This document shows positions 35,801 through 44,135 of a DNA stretch of 64,000 bases, piece after piece; the first letter of the stretch is position 1; each line of letters starts with the position of its first letter. Position numbers and translations under genes: made by a program. This DNA comes from Leptasterias polaris (taxonomy: Eukaryota; Echinodermata; Asteroidea; Forcipulatida; Asteriidae). Below the pieces are notes generated by a model. The model was given only the letters and a program-made list of their open reading frames with translations, searched no databases and was not told the DNA's origin. The DNA lies in contig JAZGTN010000051.1 in the NCBI GenBank assembly GCA_037783415.1, positions 62,001 through 126,000 on the forward strand, given 5' to 3'.

Positions 35801-38800
35801 CAACCGCATGTGTGGCCGTATTGAGGGCAGCATTCAAACGAACACCAAGAAAATGTCCAAAAGGTCGCCGGTAGGGGATCTTTGGAGAATCAAATTCGTT
35901 GATTATACATTTTTTAATTTCTTATCATTAGAGGCACTTCAGAAGAACTCATTTCCCAGGATGCTTAGTACCATTAACATCTTTACAAGTAAGCTTTCAG
36001 ATAAAAAATACCCAATTTTATTTTGGGGTCATTACCAAAGTATGACCCTGCCTTTCAGAACACAATTGATCAGCCCATGTCATCCCACTGCTGGGCGAAG
36101 GTTTATCAGCCCATGTCATCCCACTGCTGGGCAAAGGTTTATCAGCCCATGTCATCCCACTGCTGGGCGAAGGTTTCTCAGCCCATGTCATCCCACTGCT
36201 GGGCGAAGGTTTCTCAGCCCATGTCATCCCACTGCTGGGCGAAGGTTTATCAGCCCATGTCATCCCACTGCTGGGCGAAGGTTTATCAGCCCATGTCATC
36301 CCACTGCTGGGCGAAGGTTTATCAGCCCATGTCATCCCACTGCTGGGCGAAGGTTTATCAGCCCATGTCATCCCACTGCTGGGCGAAGGTTTATCAGCCC
36401 ATGTCATCCCACTGCTGGGCGAAGGTTTATCAGCCCATGTCATCCCACTGCTGGGCGAAGGTTTATCAGCCCATGTCATCCCACTGCTGGGCGAAGGTTT
36501 ATCAGCCCATGTCATCCCACTGCTGGGCGAAGGTTTATCAGCCCATGTCATCCCACTGCTGGGCGAAGGTTTATCAGCCCATGTCATCCCACTGCTGGGC
36601 GAAGGTTTATCAGCCCATGTCATCCCACTGCTGGGCGAAGGTTTATCAGCCCATGTCATCCCACTGCTGGGCGAAGGTTTATCAGCCCATGTCATCCCAC
36701 TGCTGGGCGAAGGTTTATCAGCCCATGTCATCCCACTGCTGGGCGAAGGTTTATCAGCCCATGTCATCCCACTGCTGGGCGAAGGTTTATCAGCCCATGT
36801 CATCCCACTGCTGGGCGAAGGTTTATCAGCCCATGTCATCCCACTGCTGGGCGAAGGTTTATCAGCCCATGTCATCCCACTGCTGGGCGAAGGTTTATCA
36901 GCCCATGTCATCCCACTGCTGGGCGAAGGTTTATCAGCCCATGTCATCCCACTGCTGGGCGAAGGTTTATCAGCCCATGTCATCCCACTGCTGGGCGAAG
37001 GTTTATCAGCCCATGTCATCCCACTGCTGGGCGAAGGTTTATCAGCCCATGCCATCCCACTGCTGGGCGAAGGTTTATCAGCCCATGTCATCCCACTGCT
37101 GGGCGAAGGTTTATCAGCCCATGTCATCCCACTGCTGGGCGAAGGTTTATCAGCCCATGTCATCCCACTGCTGGGCGAAGGTTTCTCAGCCCATGTCATC
37201 CCACTGCTGGGCGAAGGTTTATCAGCCCATGTCATCCCACTGCTGGGCGAAGGTTTATCAGCCCATGTCATCCCACTGCTGGGCGAAGGTTTATCAGCCC
37301 ATGTCATCCCACTGCTGGGCGAAGGTTTATCAGCCCATGTCATCCCACTGCTGGGCGAAGGTTTATCAGCCCATGTCATCCCACTGCTGGGCGAAGGTTT
37401 ATCAGCCCATGTCATCCCACTGCTGGGCGAAGGTTTATCAGCCCATGTCATCCCACTGCTGGGCGAAGGTTTATCAGCCCATGTCATCCCACTGCTGGGC
37501 GAAGGTTTATCAGCCCATGTCATCCCACTGCTGGGCGAAGGTTTCTCAGCCCATGTCATCCCACTGCTGGGCGAAGGTTTATCAGCCCATGTCATCCCAC
37601 TGCTGGGCGAAGGTTTATCAGCCCATGTCATCCCACTGCTGGGCGAAGGTTTATCAGCCCATGTCATCCCACTGCTGGGCGAAGGTTTATCAGCCCATGT
37701 CATCCCACTGCTGGGCGAAGGTTTATCAGCCCATGTCATCCCACTGCTGGGCGAAGGTTTATCAGCCCATGTCATCCCACTGCTGGGCGAAGGTTTATCA
37801 GCCCATGTCATCCCACTGCTGGGCGAAGGTTTATCAGCCCATGTCATCCCACTGCTGGGCGAAGGTTTATCAGCCCATGTCATCCCACTGCTGGGCGAAG
37901 GTTTCTCAGCCCATGTCATCCCACTGCTGGGCGAAGGTTTCTCAGCCCATGTCATCCCACTGCTGGGCGAAGGTTTCTCAGCCCATGTCATCCCACTGCT
38001 GGGCGAAGGTTTATCAGCCCATGTCATCCCACTGCTGGGCGAAGGTTTATCAGCCCATGTCATCCCACTGCTGGGCGAAGGTTTATCAGCCCATGTCATC
38101 CCACTGCTGGGCGAAGGTTTATCAGCCCATGTCATCCCACTGCTGGGCGAAGGTTTCTCCCCAAACTGTGCCAAGTAATGTTTTGTGTATAATAGACAGA
38201 CTATTTTGACAATCTTATTAATACGATAAAATTAAAAGAATCTCTGCAGCTATGTTTAGAAATACTTACCAAAAATTGAATGACATACATGTATTTCTGA
38301 TATTAATATCAGAAATATATTGATATATTGATGAGTCGACAATGACAAGGTATTTACAAATTTTGTGTTTGATGTTATGTTGGAGGGATACATAATGTTT
38401 TCTGTCATGCTATTCTTGCAATGTTTTTACTAGTTAACAACTAATAATGTTTATAAGTAGAGAAGACAAAGTTTATAACTGTTAAAATATAATGGAAAAT
38501 GAATAAAAAAATCAAGCCTATTTCCGAAAATGGAAAAGTTGTGCGAATCCCTGACTACATATGTAGGACCAGCCTAAGAAAAAACAGAGGCAGTCCAGGT
38601 GTTGGAACTGTTGGACGCTATCTTTGAAAATGGTTTTTAAATTTGCGTGGTGTTCCATTTTTGACAATGCAAACTTCGTCTCCTTTCATAATTTCATGGA
38701 TGTCAGTCACTTTCTACCCTGGCCACTTTGTACCTTCACGAGGTCACTTTGTACCTTGGTCACTTTGTACATGTGTACCTTGGTCATTTCGGCCCTCTAC

Positions 38801-41644
38801 TGTAAAATCTTAACTTTTTAATGTCAGTTTGGCACTCTACTGTTTTACTGTTAAATTTCATTACATATACATAATGTGTGCAAAAAAATAACAAAAACAT
38901 TCCCAAGTGATAAAAGTATTTTTTTTTCACTATTACGTATTTTTTTCATGACTTTTCTTATGAAAACTGTATTGCTTATTTTTTAGCAAATTCGTATTTA
39001 GAAAAAAAATCATTAAAGTTATTTTCTTTTATCAATGTTTGTTTTATACTTTAGAAATGGATATGAGCCTTATAGGGGTCTAAAATTTTGGGCCTCCGTA
39101 ACGCTATACGTTTTCAAAATGGTCGTTGATAGGTGAACATTTTACGGTCGTTAGCCAGCAATAACTTCAGTTTCCTTTGTACTACACAGCTAAAACTTTC
39201 CCATCACACTAAATATACATTCAGAGCCGGCGCCATAGAGTTATAATATAAGAACCGCGCTGTCTTTTAAAGGCTCCGCGCGCAGTCTTAATTTTTGCGC
39301 AATGCGAGAACGCCGCGATGAAGAGCAAAACAACCGTGAGTATTGCGTGGTAAATTACATTTTTTGAAGATGTTTTTGCATGTAACTCAACAAAAAGGCA
39401 ATACATGCATACTGAATGTATATTTAGTGTGATGGGAAAGTTTTAGCTGTGTAGTACAAAGGAAATTGAAGTTATTGCTGGCTAACGACCATAAAATGTT
39501 CACCTATCAACGACCATTTTGAAAACGTAGCGTTGTTCCGTCCCAACTTGACAATCGTCCCAACTATAGTTGGGACTGGTCCCAACTCGAGTGTTCAAGT
39601 TGGGGCGTCCCAACTGTAGTTGGGATCGCCCATAGCCCAGGTTGGACTCCTCCGTTGCATACAACGCGACGGAGTCCAGGGTATAAAGGTCCTCTGCCAT
39701 TGCGAAAAAGTTTATAACAATTTGTTTATATATTTTTACCTTTTTGAGAAAGCTGAAACTTGACTCACATATTCCTTGTGTCCTGAACTTTACGCCTGCT
39801 CTATTCAGAATTGTAAATTTTATCCTTGGATGACATTATTTCCAAAAATAAGTCCGAGATGTGCACTGGCGATGTGACAACCTCAACTGACATGGAACCA
39901 AGTCCACAAAAGAGGGCGCTGTCTAACCCGTAACACTCAACGTGTTTTCTTCCGGGCGGCAACACGACTGAGTCACAGCGCCAGTGCACAACTCGGACTT
40001 ATTTTCGGAAATAATTTCATTCATGGATGTATTTGTTAGTTTTTGAACTCATCAAAAGTGTAGTTAAGGGCACCAAGAATAAATGAATGGAGTTCCAGCT
40101 TCTCACATTAGGTAAAAATATGAAAAAATTGTACTCAAAATTTTGTTTGCATTGTACAGGATCTTTATACCCAGGACGTCAGTGCAGTGGCACTGACTGA
40201 CGTCCTACCAGGGCTAGGATCGCCCATAGAACTCTACAGTACAGTACACTCCCACAGGCTGTATACTGTACAGTAGCCTCCGCGAAGAACCGTGATCGAT
40301 CGTGGGGACTGTGACATGCGGGCGTGGAGCTCCCCCTCCTCAACTTGTTCATTAATTATGTGGGTTTTGAGACCAGTTTTGGCTTTAGAATAGTATTAGT
40401 AGACGGGTATGAAATTTGTCATTATGTGGCTTTGGTGCCAACCTTTTCATAAAAAACAAAAAACAAAAAACTAAACTAAAAAGGAGGTGGGAATAACATA
40501 TTCCACCTTATTTACCCTGAAATCAACCCTGGGATCCTGCTAACGAACATACAAATGCAGATAGCTCTCCTGCTTGCTCCTCCGCTCATAGTCATATGCA
40601 GGTCTACCTCCATGCTCCGCTATACCCTGTACAATTTAAGTATACGGTACTACTGTCCCAAACAGTTGGGATGCCCCAACTTGAACACTCAAGAGAAGAT
40701 GGGACCAGTGGTCCCAACTATAGTTGGTGCAATTGTCAAGTTGGGGCGGAACAGCGTTACGGAGGCCCAAAATGTTAGACGCCTAGCTATGCCTATATAT
40801 GGCTCACGGGTGGGGGAGCCTTAATATTATAACTTATTATTACAGTTTCTAGATAAGGGAGGTCTACTCCTAGAACTATGAGGTTCGGCGGAATGAACCT
40901 CATAGTTCTAGGAGTAAGGGAGGTCTACCCATAAGTATTTCTTCCTCCATGGTCTACCTACTAAATAAAGGCTATTTTATTTTTAACAGTAACTGGACGT
41001 CAATTTTCCCACCCATATTATCGGGGAAAAAAAGAATAACCCCCTCTCCCCCCCAAAAAAAACATTGAATGAAAGTTTATACTGAATCATCATCATTATA
41101 TTAATTATTATGATTATTTTTTAAAAACGTTGTCCGGAAACCGGGCAAATACAATAAACTGAGTTCACTTCGCAAGTTCAGCTTCAGGGTAATTAGATAG
41201 ATAGTTCACTTTATTTCCATAATCAAGATTTAGTATTAGGCAAAATAGCCATACAACATTGCAAATTAAATATTTGTAGTAAATGACAATTAGATTAGAA
41301 TTAAATTAATTAAAACTAATAGGCCCTAATTAAGTTATGTAAAAATACATAACATCAAAATTACTATAATATGCCAACAGAAGACATTCACAATAATGGA
41401 GGGGGCTCAATTAAAGCAATGCTTGTTGTGAATGAGCTCCCTTTTATAAAGAAAACATGTAAATTCTTTAGATACAAAGTACAAGTTGTATATCACGTTA
41501 ATTCATTAAATACACTATAAATGTGATTTATTATTGTTAATCTACTAACGGAAATCTTGACAGTATTTCATCTTCTTCGTCTTCGTCATCGTCGTCCACT
41601 GCTCTTGAGCTCGAGGTGAGCACTTCTCCGAAGAAGGTCGCCAT
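23771..41644 (-). CDS. PSMG1: Proteasome assembly chaperone 1, six exons
   Basis: Chaperone that pairs with PSMG2 and guides formation of the proteasome alpha ring in the cytosol. Coding exons on the minus strand: 41644-41550, 34738-34629, 31573-31380, 30803-30602, 28793-28657, 23845-23771. All boundaries are AG/GT and all phases agree (2, 1, 0, 1, 0), giving 813 nt, that is 270 codons plus stop; the human protein has 288. Similarity to the family runs through every exon: MATFFGEV with an acidic stretch at the N-terminus, TLIIAVGPAATGF, CSVYRLKKHPDVLVCQC, SSEIPAPFLRSLQS, VLSHCQIYGISCLLCIG and the C-terminal SLYT. The end LYT is a hydrophobic-Tyr-X tail, as in chaperones that dock into alpha-ring pockets. 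Introns total about 17 kb and are filled with transposons and satellites. A ~200-bp satellite begins about 160 bp upstream of the start codon. No break is seen, so the gene is probably functional. Expression was not tested. Confidence 0.92.
24198..24253 (+). repeat. 56-bp direct repeat, copy 2
   Basis: Identical to 22271-22326, about 1.9 kb away. Confidence 0.85.
24838..25190. repeat. GGACCCTTTGTGGGCC minisatellite, interrupted
   Basis: About 18-bp units (GGACCCTTTGTGGGCCAC and variants) at 24838-24953 and 25097-25190, split by the MITE at 24954-25096. More units flank the outer element at 24250-24272 and 26378-26435, so the elements landed in, or carry, this array. Confidence 0.7.
24954..25096. 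mobile_element. 143-bp nested MITE
   Basis: Ends are inverted: GCTCGATTTCACAAAGAG on the left and its complement form (CTTTGTGAAATCGAGC) on the right, extending about 29 bp with a few mismatches. No coding capacity. Confidence 0.75.
25800..25905. repeat. 24-bp tandem repeat, four units
   Basis: TTATTGTATAACAATCTGAT plus ACTA, repeated four times at the inner edge of the right arm; the left arm has one unit at 24797-24820. Confidence 0.85.
26378..27070. other. PSMG1 intron 5, no further feature
   Basis: Starts with GGACCCTTAGTGGGCC units to about 26435, then ordinary AT-rich sequence. The 72-codon frame at 26723 has no supporting motif. Confidence 0.4.
27071..28626. mobile_element. Inverted-repeat element with ~109-bp arms
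   Basis: 27071-27180 and 28519-28626 are diverged reverse complements. Both contain AGCATATTTTGAGGAGTC-like text, TGATCACCTA, CCAATCAGA and ATGCAAA. The interior (about 1.3 kb) carries a 27-bp minisatellite and no transposase. It lies wholly in PSMG1 intron 5 and ends about 30 bp before the exon 5 donor. Confidence 0.75.
27382..27668. repeat. 27-bp minisatellite, about 10.6 units
   Basis: Unit GGTTATAGTCTTGTTCAAGT plus CTGTGAG, nearly without variants until the last partial unit. Because 27 is a multiple of three, several frames stay open and produce 9-residue repeats; these are not genes. Confidence 0.95.
28657..28793 (-). CDS. PSMG1: PSMG1 exon 5
   Basis: Acceptor TTTTTTCCTGCGTTTGATACAG before 28793, donor CAG|GTGAGT after 28657. 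The first two bases TC join the G of exon 4 to give Val: VLSHCQIYGISCLLCIGFLD, then LFLDTDDIKVFLPLL and NPLKDIVQ. It matches the human segment around VLSYCQVWKIPAILYLCYTD. Confidence 0.93.
28994..29068. mobile_element. 75-bp mini-MITE
   Basis: Ends GACCCAATGTTATGGCGCTG and its inverted partner (reverse complement GGGTCCAATTTCATGGCTCT). It is a shorter relative of the 193-bp element at 58817-59009. Confidence 0.6.
29385..30190. repeat. About 145-bp diverged tandem repeats, CTTCCGG core
   Basis: Cores at 29390, 29529, 29678 and 29830 (CAACTTCCGGTTTGAACCGG then AAGTCAAGGTCAAACGGGTC), spaced 139-152 bp. Divergence grows to the right, with a last weak trace near 30175. Same family as 12640-14857. 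Confidence 0.7.
30602..30803 (-). CDS. PSMG1: PSMG1 exon 4
   Basis: Acceptor CCACTTGTAG before 30803 and donor GCAG|GTATGT after 30602. 67 codons plus one base: LFQNLHSTDVEVIVMDVAST, SSEIPAPFLRSLQS, PNVIKGVSAA. The human equivalent has SLPSPFLRALKT and NIVHDLPAAV, so the alignment is firm. Entry is in phase 0, exit in phase 1. Confidence 0.92.
31380..31573 (-). CDS. PSMG1: PSMG1 exon 3
   Basis: Acceptor TTTCTGTGCATTCAG before 31573, donor CAG|GTAATA after 31380. GT joins the final G of exon 2 to give Gly, then FLEAYILWSKLDVVATIEYD and CSVYRLKKHPDVLVCQC, ending SHVWTEQ. The human CVFYHLKSNPSVFLCQC block is the closest match. Confidence 0.92.
31766..32179 (-). mobile_element. Two tRNA-derived SINEs in tandem, one with inverted tail
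   Basis: SINE 1 (31920 to 31766, minus) starts GGGCTAGCTCGGTGGTCTAG, with A box TGGTCTAGTGGTA and B box GGTTCGCATCC, and ends ...TATCCCCGATGCAAAAA. SINE 2 (about 32129 to 31966, minus) has B box GGTTCGAATCC and the same tail, but its 5' part is cut within the tRNA region. In front of it (32130-32179) lies an inverted copy of the tail. Both sit in PSMG1 intron 3-2 space without coding potential. Confidence 0.75.
32180..34162. other. PSMG1 intron 2, unassigned
   Basis: No exon or named repeat. GGAATGTTC/GAACATTCC-like phrases recur between 33300 and 33930, and ACATGTA is unusually common. Frames in this stretch have no support. Confidence 0.35.
34163..34335 (+). mobile_element. Retroposon-like repeat, second copy
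   Basis: Diverged relative of 11973-12235; see that entry for the shared blocks. Confidence 0.45.
34410..34472. repeat. ACATGT microsatellite
   Basis: Alternating GTACATGTACATG with two GG interruptions; self-complementary along its whole length. Confidence 0.85.
34629..34738 (-). CDS. PSMG1: PSMG1 exon 2
   Basis: Acceptor TTCATTTTCAG before 34738 and donor ACAG|GTTTGC after 34629. T completes Pro with the CC of exon 1, then ELQFAWQPDVNKEIQETEVK and KLRCRTLIIAVGPAAT. It corresponds to the human CSKFIIAIGNNAVAF region, the first strand of the fold. Confidence 0.9.
34739..36068. other. PSMG1 intron 1, 3' part
   Basis: AT-rich. Contains several phrases of the type TATTTTGAGGGAA (34920-35030), a C-rich patch at 35440-35500, and nothing coding. 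Confidence 0.4.
36069..38156. repeat. 36-bp minisatellite, exactly 58 units
   Basis: Unit ATCAGCCCATGTCATCCCAC plus TGCTGGGCGAAGGTTT. The array is 2088 bp with no length variant. Base variants are few: unit 2 has GCAAAGG for GCGAAGG, unit 28 has GCCATCCC, and units 4, 5, 32, 42, 52, 53 and 54 start CTCAG instead of ATCAG. Units 32, 42 and 52 are ten units apart, hinting at ten-unit exchanges. Four of six frames are open, which explains the 718-794-codon frames crossing it; there is no sign that these are expressed. It lies inside PSMG1 intron 1. Confidence 0.97.
38157..39065. other. PSMG1 intron 1, unassigned
   Basis: AT-rich with a small palindrome TTCTGATATTAATATCAGAA at 38294-38313 and CACTTTGTACCTT repeats at 38721-38775. 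No exon. Confidence 0.4.
39066..39680. mobile_element. Interrupted terminal repeat of a larger element (left)
   Basis: TGGGCCTCCGTAACGCT (39090-39106) and CCCAACTTGACAATCGTCCC plus following text to about 39640 are the same sequence as the inverted copy at 40655-40800, but here split by the insertion at 39101-39535. Contains small palindromes built on CCCAACTATAGTTGGGA. Confidence 0.65.
39101..39535. mobile_element. Inverted-repeat element with ~119-bp arms
   Basis: Left arm 39107-39224 and right arm 39412-39529 are near-perfect reverse complements (CGTTTTCAAAATGGTCGTTG at the outside, TAAATATACATTCAG at the inside). The interior of 187 bp is CpG-containing and non-coding. The copy at 40655-40800 shows the site without this insertion. 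Confidence 0.8.
39822..40028. mobile_element. 207-bp MITE
   Basis: About 57-bp inverted ends: ATCC-TTGGATGACATTATTTC on the left, ATCCATGAATGAAATTATTTC reversed on the right, then AAATAAGTCCGAG.TGTGCAC and TGGCG. The interior has no frame of note. Confidence 0.75.
40173..40206. repeat. 34-bp imperfect palindrome
   Basis: AGGACGTCAGTGC ... GCACTGACTGACGTCCT, with TGACGTC-type motifs in both arms. Confidence 0.75.
40655..40800. mobile_element. Terminal repeat of the larger element (right, uninterrupted)
   Basis: Reverse complement reads TTGGGCCTCCGTAACGCTGT then TCCGCCCCAACTTGACAATT and onward; it matches the left copy across the site where the 435-bp element is inserted. Confidence 0.65.
40854..40928. 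repeat. Perfect 22-bp hairpin flanked by 14-bp direct repeats
   Basis: Arms 40865-40886 and 40895-40916 are exact reverse complements (TACTCCTAGAACTATGAGGT...), with loop GGCGGAAT. TAAGGGAGGTCTAC is present on both sides (40854-40867 and 40915-40928), overlapping the arm ends. Confidence 0.9.
40929..41549. other. PSMG1 intron 1, 5' part
   Basis: At 41190-41240 ATAGATAGTTCACTTTATTTCC looks like a reversed retroposon 3' end. The rest is AT-rich and unassigned. Confidence 0.4.
41550..41644 (-). CDS. PSMG1: PSMG1 exon 1 (start)
   Basis: ATG at 41644 on the minus strand (context AAATAATGGCG). 31 codons plus CC: MATFFGEVLTSSSRAVDDDD, EDEEDEILSRF, then Pro across the intron. The human start MAATFFGEV followed by an acidic run is the match. 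The donor is TTTCC|GTTAGT; a GTAGAT three bases on would break the phase with exon 2. Confidence 0.9.
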
Positions 41645-41804
41645 TATTTTCAACTAGAGAATTACCACTGACTGTGAATTAACAGACTGCTGAAGTGGAG
41701 GTCACCACACACCACACAGTCCAGTGACTGTTTTGAGCAAAGATCTTTGGTTTTGAGTAATCATACCACTCATCTTATATACCGCCCTCTAGTGACAAGT
41801 TATA

Positions 41805-44135
41805 ATGAATAGTGTTTTTAATTACGAAGAGCATCACTTTAAAACAAAATGTACCTCACATAAATAAGAAATATTAAATGTTTAATGTTTTATCATAAAG
41901 ACAACTTACTATCACGTCTAAATATTCCGTTGCAGCTAGTTAGAACCACTAATTAGTGCCTAATTACACCATTTTTTATGGTGTAATATTTGTCCAATGT
42001 GAATGGTATTTTAAATAAAAATGACTAAGAGCACCACTTTAAAACAAAATGTACCTCACATAAAAAAGAAATATTTAATTTGTAGTGTTTAATCATAAAG
42101 ACAACTATATATCTCGTCTAAATATTCCCTTGCAGCTAGTTAGAACCACTAATTATTGCCTAATTACACCATTTTATGTGATATGATACTTGTCCAATGT
42201 GAAAGGTAATTTTAACATACAAATTACGAAGAGCGTCGCTTTAAAACAAAATGTACCACACATAATTAAGAAATATTTTATTTTTAGTGTTTAATCATTA
42301 AGACAACTTACTGTCACGTCTAACTATTCCGTTGCAGCTAATTAGGACCACTAATTAGTCTAATAACACAATTTCATTTGGTGTGATTTTCGTCACTTTC
42401 GAATAGTGTTTTTACTTAGAAATTACGAAGAGCATCAGTTTAAAACAAAATGTACCTCACATAATTAAGAAATATTTCATTTGCAGTATTTAATCATTAG
42501 GACAACTTACTATCACGTCTAAATATTCCGTTGCAGCTAATTAGGACCACTAATTATTGCCTAATTACACTATTTTATTTGGTGTGATTTTCGTCACTTT
42601 CAAATAGTGTTTTTACTTAGAAATTACGAAGAGCATCAGTTTAAAACAAAATGTACCTCACATAATTAAGAAATATTTAATTTGCAGTGTTTAATCAAAA
42701 AGACAACTTACTATCACGTCTAAATATTCCGTTGCAGCTAATTAGGACCACTAATTAGTGCCTAATTACACCATTTTATTTGGTGTGATTTTCGTCACTT
42801 TCAAATAGTGTTTTTACTTAGAAATTACGAAGAGCATCAGTTTAAAACAAAATGTACCTCACATAATTAAGAAATATTTGATTTTTAGTGTTTAATCATT
42901 AGGACAACTTACTGTCACGTCTAATTATTCCGTTGCAGCTAATTAGGACCACTAATTAGTGCCTAATTACACCATTTTATTTGGTGTGATTTTCGTCACT
43001 TTCAAATTGTGTTTTTATTTAGAAATTACGAAGAGCATCAGTTTAAAACAAAATGTACCGCACATAAATAAGCAATATTTATTTTTTAGTTTTTAGTCTT
43101 TAATCAAAAAGACAACTTACTATCACGTCTAAATATTCCGTTGCGGCTAGTTAGAACCACTAATTAGTGCCTAATTACACCATATTTTATGGTATAAAAT
43201 TTGTCCAATGTGAATTGTATTTTAAAAATTTAAATTACGAAGAGCATCACAGTAAAACAAAATGTACCTCACATAATTAAGAAATATTTCATTTTTAGTG
43301 TTTAATCATTAAGACTTTAAAATATTCCGTTGCAGCTAATTAGGACCACTAATTAGTGCCTAATTACACAATTTTGGGGGGTGTGATTTTCGTCACTTTC
43401 GAATAGTGTTTTTACTTAGAAATTACGAAGAGCATCACTTTAAAACAAATTGTACCTCACATAATTAATAAATATTTATTTGTTAGTGTTTAAGACAACA
43501 TACTATCCCGTCTAAATGTTCCGTTATAACACTTACTGATTAGTACCTGATTACAAAATGTTATATGGTGTGTTCTTTCGTCACTTTACATTTTTAATAT
43601 GAAGTTGACGAACAGCGTCGCTTTAAAAAGAAAATGTACATCACATAGTTCACAAACAATAAATATGTAGTCTTTAATCACAAAGACCATTTTATAACAC
43701 GCATAAATATTCCGTTACAGCTAATAAGACCCACTAATTAGTGCCTAATTATACTACTTTATATAATGTGATTTTCGTCATTTGTTTCATTTTACTACAT
43801 TGACGAAGAGAGCCGCTTTAAAACAAAATGTACCTGACATAGTTCACAAATAATTAATATTTTGTGTTTAATCATAAAGAACACGTTATACCACCTCTAA
43901 ATATTCCGTTGCAGCTAATTAGACCCTGTAATTAGTGCCTAATTACACCACTTTATAAAATGAGATGTTCGTCATTTGTTTCTATTTACTACATTGACGA
44001 AAGAGCGTTGCTTTAAAAACGAATGTACCATACACACTTTGTAATAAATTAATTGTTAGTGCTTAATTATAACGACCACATTATCAAACATCTAAATATT
44101 CCATTGCAGCTAATTTGAATGACTGTAATTATGAC
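41805..44135. repeat. About 200-bp satellite, 12 units
   Basis: The box GTTGCAGCTAATTAGGACCA recurs near 41929, 42129, 42330, 42530, 42731, 42930, 43140, 43329, 43521, 43712, 43908 and 44103, a period of 190-210 bp. Each unit also has GAAGAGCATCACTTTAAAAC and AAAATGTACCTCACATAATT. Central units are most alike and the right-hand units most decayed. Each unit carries two or three TAATTA cores. The array starts about 160 bp upstream of the PSMG1 start codon. Confidence 0.92.

Noticed and set aside
36069..38156. CRISPR-like regular repeats
   Set aside because: Units are head to tail with no spacers, and the genome is eukaryotic; this is a minisatellite.
35808..38192. 794-codon open frame (and frames of 728 and 718 codons) over the 36-bp array
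   Set aside because: Open only because the 36-bp unit contains no stop in four frames. It lies in a PSMG1 intron, with no domain or supporting splice structure.
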